This document shows positions 41,619 to 48,571 of a DNA stretch of 64,000 nt, in pieces (within the stretch, counting starts at the first letter, position 1; each line of letters begins with the position of its first letter). The translations under genes were made by a program, and so were the position numbers. The notes under the pieces are model-generated. The model was given only the letters and a program-made list of their open reading frames with translations. It had not been told where the DNA came from and ran no database searches. The stretch comes from Corallococcus sp. NCRR (lineage in GTDB: Bacteria > Myxococcota > Myxococcia > Myxococcales > Myxococcaceae). The stretch is taken from contig NZ_CP114039.1 of the NCBI RefSeq assembly GCF_026965535.1, forward strand, positions 6,448,001 through 6,512,000, read 5' to 3'.

Positions 41619-42823
41619 TGGACGGACGCTTCACGTTGAAGGGCTCGGCCGAAGTGGAGGCGCGCATCGCCCAAGTGGTGGGCGAGGCCGCGAACGTCGT
41701 CGATTGGCACGTCCCCCGGAGCGCGCTGCGGACGCTGGCCCTCATGGGCGGCTACGGGCGCGGCGAGGGCGGCGTGGACCGGCGGGACGGAGCCGAGCGG
41801 CCCCACAACAACCTCGACTTCCTGCTGGTGCTGGAGCGGGCGCCACGCGCGGAGCTGAAGGCGGAGCTGGACGCCGCGCTGGAGCCGCTGCGCGAGCGGC
41901 ATGGCCTGGGACTGGATCTGGGCATCATCACGGCGCGGGCGTTGCGGAGGTCCCCGTGCCTGGTGATGTGGTACGACATGCGGTTCGGCCACAAGACGGT
42001 GGCGGGCGATGCGTCGTTCCTGCCAGGGCTGAAGCACTTCACGCGCGACGCCATCCTCCCGGACGACATTCGGAACCTGGCGGTGAACCGGGGGACGCTG
42101 CTCGTCATCAACGAGGCGCTGCGGGACCAGGGCTCGCTGGGTGGGGAGGCGCGGCGCACCATCCTCCGGCACACGGCGAAGGCCATCATCGGCTACGGCG
42201 ACGCGCTGCTGTACTTCCTGGGAGCGTACGACTGGAGCTACGTCGAGAAGCGGCGGCGGATGGCCGGTCGGCGCGACGTGCCGGACGGCTTCCGACGGCT
42301 GTACGACGAGGCGAGCGCTTTCCGCCTGGAGCCGGATGACACGCGCTTCGCCGGGCGCGAGCTGGGGCCCTGGATGGACGAGGTGCGGGCGAGGCTCGCG
42401 GACGTGCACCTCGTGTGTGAGGCCGCGCGGCTGTCTGTGCCCGGTTTGAGCTGGGACGGGTACGTCGAACGGACGCTGAAGCACTCCTTGCGAGAGGGCG
42501 GCTTGCGGCCGGGGGTGTTGCTACGGCGGGCCCGGAACGCGGTGCGGTTCCGGCCAGAGGTCTCGCCGGAACTGGGGCTCCGGGCCCGGCTGGGATTGAG
42601 GCTCGGTGGACCGCGCGGAGTGCTTGCGGCGGCGTTTCCATTCGTGGCGTTCGGCGTGGGAGAGACCGAGGGCGCCGGGTTCGCCCGGACGGTCCTGGGC
42701 GCGGCGAGCTCCTCGCCAGCGGACCTGCGGCACGCCTATCTGCGGTTCTGGAGCGAGTCCGGAGACCCCAACTTCACGCACGTGGCGCGGAAGCTCGGCC
42801 TCGTCCTGGAGGCGGGTTCATGA
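41618..42823 (+). CDS. Nucleotidyltransferase-fold protein
   Basis: A 401-residue protein whose N-terminal LALMGGYGRGEGG, about 20 residues before NNLDFLLVLE, matches the G-G-x-G-R-G-E...D-x-D core of Pol-beta-type nucleotidyltransferases. The second acidic pair is relaxed (DFL). The middle is helical and the C-terminus unassigned. It could modify a sugar, lipid or protein; the exact role is unknown. AAGGAGGG precedes the ATG, and the gene overlaps both neighbours by 1-4 bp, so it belongs to the same translationally coupled block. Confidence 0.7.
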   Translation: MDGRFTLKGSAEVEARIAQVVGEAANVVDWHVPRSALRTLALMGGYGRGEGGVDRRDGAERPHNNLDFLLVLERAPRAELKAELDAALEPLRERHGLGLDLGIITARALRRSPCLVMWYDMRFGHKTVAGDASFLPGLKHFTRDAILPDDIRNLAVNRGTLLVINEALRDQGSLGGEARRTILRHTAKAIIGYGDALLYFLGAYDWSYVEKRRRMAGRRDVPDGFRRLYDEASAFRLEPDDTRFAGRELGPWMDEVRARLADVHLVCEAARLSVPGLSWDGYVERTLKHSLREGGLRPGVLLRRARNAVRFRPEVSPELGLRARLGLRLGGPRGVLAAAFPFVAFGVGETEGAGFARTVLGAASSSPADLRHAYLRFWSESGDPNFTHVARKLGLVLEAGS

Positions 42824-43713
42824 AGCGCAAGGTCACCGTCATCATGCGCTCGAAGGACTCGGCCTGGGTCATCGGACAGGCGCTCTCCGGCCTGTGCTCG
42901 CAGGCGCGCCGGGACTTCGAGCTCCTCGTGGTGGACTCGGGCTCCCGGGACGCGACGCTGGACATCGTCTCCCGCTTCCCGGCACGCCTCATCCGCATCG
43001 AGGCGAAGGCGTACTTTCCAGGCGCGGTGCTCAACCGGGCCATCCGCGAAGCCACGGGAGACCTCGTCGTCTTCCAGAACTCCGACGTGGTGCCGTTGAC
43101 GCCTGAAGCGCTGGACCGGCTGCTGGCGCCCATCGAGCGCGGGGAGGCGGACGCGACGTTCGCCCGGCAGCTTCCGCGGCCGGAGGCGCACACGTGGGTG
43201 CGGCGCGATTACGCGGTGGCGTTCCCGGAGAAGGGAGAGGCGCCACCCTGGATGACGTACTCCCTGCCATTCGCGGCGATGACGCGCGAAGCGTGGCGGA
43301 AGCACCCGTTCTACGAGGACGCGTGGGGCTCCGAAGACACGGAGTGGGGGCACTGGGCGCGCAACCACGGGCTGCGGGTGCGCTACGTGCCGGACGCGTT
43401 GGTGATGCACTCGCACAACTACACGCTCAAGCAGTTGTATGGGCGCCGCTTCATCGAGGGTGAGGCGGACGCCTTCATCCTGGGGGACCGCGCGTCGCTC
43501 ATGGGGCTGGCCCGCCGGGTGGGGACGTCATGGGCTCGGGATGCGGCCGTGCACCTCCAGGCGCGTGACGCCGCGGGCCTGGCGCTCTGCCTCCCTCGGC
43601 GGCTCGTGTACCACTGGGCTTGGTGGAAGGGTCACCAGTGGGGGGAGAAGCGCCTGCGGAGTGGGAACACCGACCCGAGCCTCGGTCAGCAGGTGGTGCT
43701 GCGGAGGCAGTGA
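42820..43713 (+). CDS. GT2 family glycosyltransferase
   Basis: A 297-residue GT-A enzyme: VTVIMRSKDSAWVIGQALSG, ELLVVDSGSRDATLDIV, VVFQNSDVVPL (D-x-D equivalent with Asn-Ser-Asp), and a later EDTEWGHWAR catalytic region. A Tyr/Trp-rich C-terminus may touch the membrane. The start overlaps the upstream stop (ATGA). It ends the plus-strand block; the convergent glycosyltransferase stop lies 4 bp away. Confidence 0.9.
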   Translation: MKRKVTVIMRSKDSAWVIGQALSGLCSQARRDFELLVVDSGSRDATLDIVSRFPARLIRIEAKAYFPGAVLNRAIREATGDLVVFQNSDVVPLTPEALDRLLAPIERGEADATFARQLPRPEAHTWVRRDYAVAFPEKGEAPPWMTYSLPFAAMTREAWRKHPFYEDAWGSEDTEWGHWARNHGLRVRYVPDALVMHSHNYTLKQLYGRRFIEGEADAFILGDRASLMGLARRVGTSWARDAAVHLQARDAAGLALCLPRRLVYHWAWWKGHQWGEKRLRSGNTDPSLGQQVVLRRQ

Positions 43714-43717
43714 GCCT

Positions 43718-44908
43718 TCACCGCACCGTGGTGGCCGCCGCGCGCCGCAGGAGCTGCTCGAGGCAGCGGACGTAAGCATCGAGGGATGCGTGCCTCCTCA
43801 CGATGTCGAGCGCGCGTTGGACGAGCGCCTCCTGCGCCAAGGCATCCCGGTGGAGGGCCGCGAGCGTCCCGGCGAAGGCGTCCCCCGTGCAGGCCTTCAC
43901 CAGCAGGGACGCATCGTGCCGTTCGAGGAAGTCGCGAGCGCCACCGCTGGGGGAGGCCGCCACCGGCAGACCGCAGGCCATCGCCTCCAGGTAGGTGAGG
44001 CCCTGGCCCTCGTGCTCCAGCTTCGACGCGAACAGGAGCGCGTCCGCGTCCCGGTACAGCGCGGGCAGTTGCTCGCGAGGCAGCTTGCCGGCCCAGGTCA
44101 CGCGTCCGTCCACCCGCAGCGCTCGCGCCCGCTGACGCAAGGCCGCAAGGTAGGCCGGCTCGTCCGCCGCGCCCGCCAGCGTGAGGGTGGCCCGCAGGCC
44201 GCGCTTCTCCAGCTCCGCCAGCGTGTCGATGGCCACGTCCGGGGCCTTGCTCGGGTGGAGCCGGCCGACGAAGAGCAGCCGGGGTTCCGGGCGCATGGGC
44301 CGGAAGGGCCGCGCGGTGAAGCAAGAGAGGTCCACGCCCTGCGGCTGCACCACGCCGGAGCCCAGCGGCACGCCGGCCGCGAGAGCCGTGCGCCGGACCG
44401 CGTCCGAGAGCCACGCGACCGCGGCGGGCTGGATGCCTCTCCACGTCCGCGAAGGCACCAGGAACTCATCGAGCAGACCGCCCAGCCGGGCCCTGGGCCG
44501 CGCGTCCCGCCCCACGCTGAACGCCACCGGCCAGTCGTCGTTCACCGTGACGACCACGGGCACGCCAGCTTCCTGGAGCGCCCGCAGCGGCGCGAGCCCC
44601 ATCCGTCGCTGGCTCATGACCAGCACCGCGTCCGGCCTTCCGTGGACGCGCAGGTAGCGGCGCACCGCCGCCGTGTTCAGCGCGCCGGCCACGAAGTGAC
44701 GAAGGCGATCCCGGCCCGCGGACCGGCCGAAGCGACGTGCCAGGTACAGCGTGCGCAGCACGCGTCCGGCCTCCGAGCCATCGCCGGTGGTGAGCACCTC
44801 CACCGCGTGTCCTCGCCGCTCCAGCGCCTCCACGACGTCCCGCGCGAGCAGCTCGTAGCCACCGAGGACATCAGGGGGGTACAGGTTGGTGAGGACGGTG
44901 ACCTTCAC
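43718..44908 (-). CDS. GT4 glycosyltransferase
   Basis: A 396-residue GT-B enzyme: KVTVLTNLYPPDVLGGYELL, VTVNDDWPVAFSV, VVQPQGVDL, LLFVGRLHPSKAPDVAID, and EGQGLTYLEAMACGLPVAA. The start is GTG 44908 with GGAGG upstream, consistent with the fold beginning there. A candidate -24/-12 element lies 40 bp upstream. It is divergent from the GT gene at 45086, with an operator-like cluster between them. Confidence 0.9.
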   Translation of the reverse strand: MKVTVLTNLYPPDVLGGYELLARDVVEALERRGHAVEVLTTGDGSEAGRVLRTLYLARRFGRSAGRDRLRHFVAGALNTAAVRRYLRVHGRPDAVLVMSQRRMGLAPLRALQEAGVPVVVTVNDDWPVAFSVGRDARPRARLGGLLDEFLVPSRTWRGIQPAAVAWLSDAVRRTALAAGVPLGSGVVQPQGVDLSCFTARPFRPMRPEPRLLFVGRLHPSKAPDVAIDTLAELEKRGLRATLTLAGAADEPAYLAALRQRARALRVDGRVTWAGKLPREQLPALYRDADALLFASKLEHEGQGLTYLEAMACGLPVAASPSGGARDFLERHDASLLVKACTGDAFAGTLAALHRDALAQEALVQRALDIVRRHASLDAYVRCLEQLLRRAAATTVR

Positions 44909-44947
44909 GCGCTGACGCTTCCTCCGCTCGGGTGCGGGCGCCACTTT

Positions 44948-44962
44948 GCAGGGGGCATGCCG
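44948..44962 (-). promoter_or_regulatory. Candidate -24/-12 promoter for the GT gene
   Basis: Minus strand: CGGCAT-GCCCC-CTGC, followed by A. It is 17-41 bp from the operator cluster at 44979-45030 and leaves a leader with GGAGG before GTG 44908. Confidence 0.45.
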
Positions 44963-44978
44963 CCGCGCGAGGCGCTCC

Positions 44979-45030
44979 TCCTCGTTTGAGATAGCGCGCA
45001 TGTCTCTCTTTGAGACGTCTCCAAATGGGC
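44979..45030. promoter_or_regulatory. Operator-like repeat cluster, divergent region 4
   Basis: TCTCT-CTT-TGAGA (45003-45015) and TCTCC-AAA-TGGGC (45018-45030) lie 15 bp apart, the same phase as at 33518-33560; a third weaker match TCCTC-GTT-TGAGA lies at 44979-44991. They sit between divergent glycosyltransferase genes. Confidence 0.55.
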
Positions 45031-45055
45031 CAGGTTGGAGGTGGGGCGGTGTGTC

Positions 45056-45070
45056 TGGTCCGCGAATTGC
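45056..45070 (+). promoter_or_regulatory. Candidate -24/-12 promoter for the GT/PIG-L/Wzy block
   Basis: TGGTCC-GCGAA-TTGC, followed by G. It lies 26 bp from the operator cluster and 15 bp before the ATG at 45086. Confidence 0.45.
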
Positions 45071-45085
45071 GTGAGGCCTGCGCCC

Positions 45086-46339
45086 ATGATTGTCGTGGAG
45101 CGTCCGGCGCAGCGCGTGGTGCACGTCCTTCGCAAATACAATCCGAGGGAGTGGGGCGGGACGGAGACGCACGTCGTGGAGGTCACACGGCGGCTGGCGC
45201 GGTGGGGCTGGGGCCCGGAGGTGCACGCACCCGGTGGTCCTTCGGAGCCGGATGGCGCGCTGGGCCCCGAGGTGCCACTGGTGCGCTTCAGGGCCTTCAA
45301 TCCCTTCATCGGCTCGGCTGAGAAGCGCAAGGCGCTGGTCGCCAACGCAGGCAATCTGATCACCTTCGATGAGCCCCTCCGGCTCGCGCGCGACCGGGGC
45401 CTCGCCCTGGCGCACCTGCACACGGCCGGGCGCATCGGTGGCGCCGTGCGGACCGCCATGCGCCTCACGGGGCGCCCGTATGTCCTTTCGGTGCATGGGC
45501 CCCTGCTGGCGCAAAGGGAGCAGCTGGCGCGGGACACCGCACGGCGGCACTCAGGGGGCATCGACGTGGGGCAGCCCATCGGAATGCTGCTCGGCGCCCG
45601 GCGCGTCCTCCACGACGCCGCGCGTGTCATCACCTTCAACGAGGAGGAGCGGCGCGCCCTGTCCGAGGTGGTGGGGGCGCGGGTGGTGCGGATCGACCAG
45701 GGCGTCGACCTGGAGCGGCTGGCCTCCGGGAGCGCAGCCCGAGCGCGCGAGCGCTGGCCACGGTTCGCGGGCGTGCCCCTCGTCACCTTGGTGGGGCGCA
45801 TCACGCCGCAGAAGAACCAGCTGCTGGCCATCCGGGCCTTCGCCGCGGGAGCACCCGAGGATCATCACCTCGTCCTCGCGGGCGCGGTGGTGGACGCCGA
45901 CTACCAGGAGCAGTTGAGGCGCGAGATCGCGGCGCTGGGCCTCGGGGCGCGCGTCCATTTGCTGGGCAACCTGGACGCGGAGACGGAAGTCCCGGACCTG
46001 CTGGCGCTCACCCGGCTGGCGCTGATGCCGTCGGTGCATGAGGCCTTCGGGCTGGTGGTGCTGGAGGCGTGGGCGGCCGGCCGGCCGGCGATGCTGGCGG
46101 TGCACTCGGGGCTGGCAGACCTCGCCCGCGCCATTGGCGATGAAGGCTTGAGCGTGCCGACGCTGGAGGTGCGGGACTGGGCCGCGGCGCTGCATCAGGC
46201 GCTCGCCCATCCAGAGCGGCTGGAGGTTGCGGCGCGCGCGGGCGCGGAGCTGGTGCGCCGGCGCTTCGGCTGGGACGCGGTGACGCGGAAGCTCGAGGCC
46301 CTCTACCAGGCCGTCCTCGAAGAGGGAGTGCGGCGATGA
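45086..46339 (+). CDS. GT4 glycosyltransferase
   Basis: A 417-residue GT-B enzyme: VVHVLRKYNPREWGGTETHV, VLSVHGPL, VVRIDQGVDLERL, VTLVGRITPQKNQLLAIRAF, and VHEAFGLVVLEAWAAGRPAM. The start ATG 45086 fits the promoter candidate; a longer frame from 45035 would read through the -24/-12 region. The stop overlaps the PIG-L start (ATGATG). It is the first gene of the last plus-strand block. Confidence 0.9.
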   Translation: MIVVERPAQRVVHVLRKYNPREWGGTETHVVEVTRRLARWGWGPEVHAPGGPSEPDGALGPEVPLVRFRAFNPFIGSAEKRKALVANAGNLITFDEPLRLARDRGLALAHLHTAGRIGGAVRTAMRLTGRPYVLSVHGPLLAQREQLARDTARRHSGGIDVGQPIGMLLGARRVLHDAARVITFNEEERRALSEVVGARVVRIDQGVDLERLASGSAARARERWPRFAGVPLVTLVGRITPQKNQLLAIRAFAAGAPEDHHLVLAGAVVDADYQEQLRREIAALGLGARVHLLGNLDAETEVPDLLALTRLALMPSVHEAFGLVVLEAWAAGRPAMLAVHSGLADLARAIGDEGLSVPTLEVRDWAAALHQALAHPERLEVAARAGAELVRRRFGWDAVTRKLEALYQAVLEEGVRR

Positions 46340-47160
46340 TGAACGGGACCCCGGTGCGGCGGGCGCTCCGTCGCTTGCAGCGGATGTCGTTGGAGCGGCG
46401 GGCCCGCGCGTTCGACGCGGACGCACTCCGGCGTCCGGCGATGGTGTTCGCGCCGCACCCGGATGACGAGACGCTGGGCTGCGGGGGCACCATCCTCCAG
46501 AAGCGGCGCGTGGGGGCGACGGTTCGCATTGTCTGCCTGACGGATGGCGCCGGTTCGCATCCGTCCCTGCTGCCGGGCGACGAGTTGAAGGCAATGCGGG
46601 CGCGGGAGGTGCGGGGCGCGGCGAAGGTCCTGGAGGTGGAGGAGAAGGACGTCTTCCTGCTGGGCTTTCCCGACCGCGAGCTGGACGCGTGCCGCGAGGC
46701 GGCGGTGGCGCGGGTGGCGGAGCTGCTGTGGCGGCATCGGCCGGAGCAGCTCTTCGTCCCGTACGCCCGGGGCGAGCACCCCGACCATGTGAGCACGAAC
46801 CTCATCGTGCGCGAGGCGGTGGAGAGGGTGGGGCTGCCGGTGACGTTGTACGAGTACGCGGTGTGGGCCTGGCGGCACTGGCCCATGGTGGGCTTCGAGG
46901 AGAGCCGGCGGTCGTTGCTGTCGGTGGCGGTATCCACGCGGATGGGGCTTTGGATGGCCAGGGAGTTCCGGACGAAGGTGCTCATCCGGGACGTGCTGGC
47001 ACGGAAGCGCGCCGCGCTGGCGAGTCACGCCTCGCAGATGGAGCGTCGTGTCGCGGAGCCGCGCTGGCACACGTTGGAGGACGTAGACGGGGGCGAATTC
47101 CTCGCGTGCTTCTTCGAGGACTACGAGCTCTACCGCCGCATCGACATCGCGGCGCGCTGA
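46336..47160 (+). CDS. PIG-L/LmbE family deacetylase
   Basis: A 274-residue protein with the zinc-binding HPDDE motif (residues 41-45) and the later HPDH (149-152), both intact. The family removes N-acetyl groups from GlcNAc-containing substrates; here an N-acetyl sugar of the lipid-linked oligosaccharide or its precursor is the likely substrate. It overlaps the glycosyltransferase stop and the Wzy start by 1-4 bp, so the three genes are coupled. Confidence 0.88.
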   Translation: MMNGTPVRRALRRLQRMSLERRARAFDADALRRPAMVFAPHPDDETLGCGGTILQKRRVGATVRIVCLTDGAGSHPSLLPGDELKAMRAREVRGAAKVLEVEEKDVFLLGFPDRELDACREAAVARVAELLWRHRPEQLFVPYARGEHPDHVSTNLIVREAVERVGLPVTLYEYAVWAWRHWPMVGFEESRRSLLSVAVSTRMGLWMAREFRTKVLIRDVLARKRAALASHASQMERRVAEPRWHTLEDVDGGEFLACFFEDYELYRRIDIAAR

Positions 47161-48566
47161 TGGAGACGAAGTCCCTCATCTTCCTGAGCCTGTGCACGGT
47201 GGCGATTCCGGCGGGGATCGCCGCCGTGGGGAGGTCTCCGCGACTGAAGCACCTCTGCGCGGGCCTGCTCATCTGGGGCACGACCCACTACTCGGCGCGG
47301 ACCATCAACTTCTTCAGCCGCGAGTGGTACCGCGGCACCACCCGAGGCTTTGAGTTCTGCTGGCTCGACTTCCTGTGGATCTTCCTGCTCGCGGACGAAC
47401 TGCGGAAGCGCCAGCCGGGCCAGCGGCTCGGGGTGCCCTGCGCGCTCGTGAGCATGGTCGTCTTCATCGTCTACAACGCGGTGAACATCCTCCTCTCCGA
47501 GCCCCAGTTGTTCGGCCTGTTCGAGCTGTCGAAGATGGTCCGCGGCCTCATGGTGTACGTGGCGGTGGCGTACTACGTGAAGAACGAGCAGGACCTGCGC
47601 CGCATCGTCACGGCGCTGGCCATCACGATCATCTACGAGTGGTTCTGGGTCATCCACTCCCGCGTCGTGCTGGGGCACGCGCGGGCGGATGGGACGCTGT
47701 TCCACCCGAACACGCTGTCGATGTTCAACCTCATCGCCGTCCCGGTGCTGCTGGCGGTGGCGCTCTCGGACGTGGGGCCCCGCCTCCAGCGCCTGTGCGG
47801 AGTGGCCACCTTCCTGGGCTCCTTCTCGGTGCTGTGCACCGTGTCGCGCGCGGGGCTCGTCTCGCTCGGGCTGCTCCTGGTGGGGGTGGCCCTGACGTGC
47901 GGAGCGCTGAAGCCCACCCCGAAGATGTTCGCGGTGTCGTTCGCGCTGTTCCTCGCGGCCATCCCCGTGGGGCTCAAGCTGGCGCCGTCCTTCCAGGCCC
48001 GCTTCGAGTCAGAGGGTGGACTGTCCAAGGAGTTCGGAGGCAGGGAGTACGAAGGGCGCGGCACGTACGTCTATCTCGCGCGGCTGATGCGCGAGGACCA
48101 TTTCTTCGGCGTCGGGCTGAACAACTGGTCCTACTGGGTCTCGAACACGTACGGCAGGAGGCTCGGTTACGGCTACCTCCCCTATACGGGTACCGACGAG
48201 GCACCGCCGGACGGGCCCATTCCGGCGGGTTCGAACGTGGACGCGGCGCAGGCGCCTCCGGCGCACAGCCTGTATCAGATTACGCTGGGTGAGACAGGCT
48301 GGCCCGGAGTCATCCTGTTCGCGGGTGTCTGGCTGCGCTGGTTCACGATGAGCGCCAGCTTCTTCTTCAGCCGTTCGTCCGCGTTCCGCTCACGCTTTGG
48401 GATTGGAGTCTTCTTTGGCCTGCTAGGCGCCTTCGTCCAGAGCCTCTCCGAGTGGGAGTACCGGCAGACGCCGCTCCTCTTCCTGCTGCACATCCTGCTC
48501 GGAGCGCTCGCGGCCGTGTACCCGGCCCGCCCGTCCGTGATGGCCAGGCGGGCCTCCGCGGCGTGA
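47160..48566 (+). CDS. Wzy-type O-antigen/polysaccharide polymerase
   Basis: A 468-residue polytopic membrane protein of the O-antigen polymerase/ligase class. About 10-12 membrane segments are visible (LIFLSLCTVAIPAGIAAVG, VSMVVFIVYNAVNILL, MFAVSFALFLAAIPVGL, FGIGVFFGLLGAFVQSL). There is a long periplasmic loop after segment 8 (GLNNWSYWVSNTYGRRLGYG to AHSLYQITLGETGW). The motif HSLYQITLGETGWPGV is typical of such polymerases. With Wzx and the co-polymerase it completes a Wzx/Wzy pathway. Its stop lies 5 bp from the convergent kelch C stop. Confidence 0.87.
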   Translation: METKSLIFLSLCTVAIPAGIAAVGRSPRLKHLCAGLLIWGTTHYSARTINFFSREWYRGTTRGFEFCWLDFLWIFLLADELRKRQPGQRLGVPCALVSMVVFIVYNAVNILLSEPQLFGLFELSKMVRGLMVYVAVAYYVKNEQDLRRIVTALAITIIYEWFWVIHSRVVLGHARADGTLFHPNTLSMFNLIAVPVLLAVALSDVGPRLQRLCGVATFLGSFSVLCTVSRAGLVSLGLLLVGVALTCGALKPTPKMFAVSFALFLAAIPVGLKLAPSFQARFESEGGLSKEFGGREYEGRGTYVYLARLMREDHFFGVGLNNWSYWVSNTYGRRLGYGYLPYTGTDEAPPDGPIPAGSNVDAAQAPPAHSLYQITLGETGWPGVILFAGVWLRWFTMSASFFFSRSSAFRSRFGIGVFFGLLGAFVQSLSEWEYRQTPLLFLLHILLGALAAVYPARPSVMARRASAA

Positions 48567-48571
48567 CGCCG

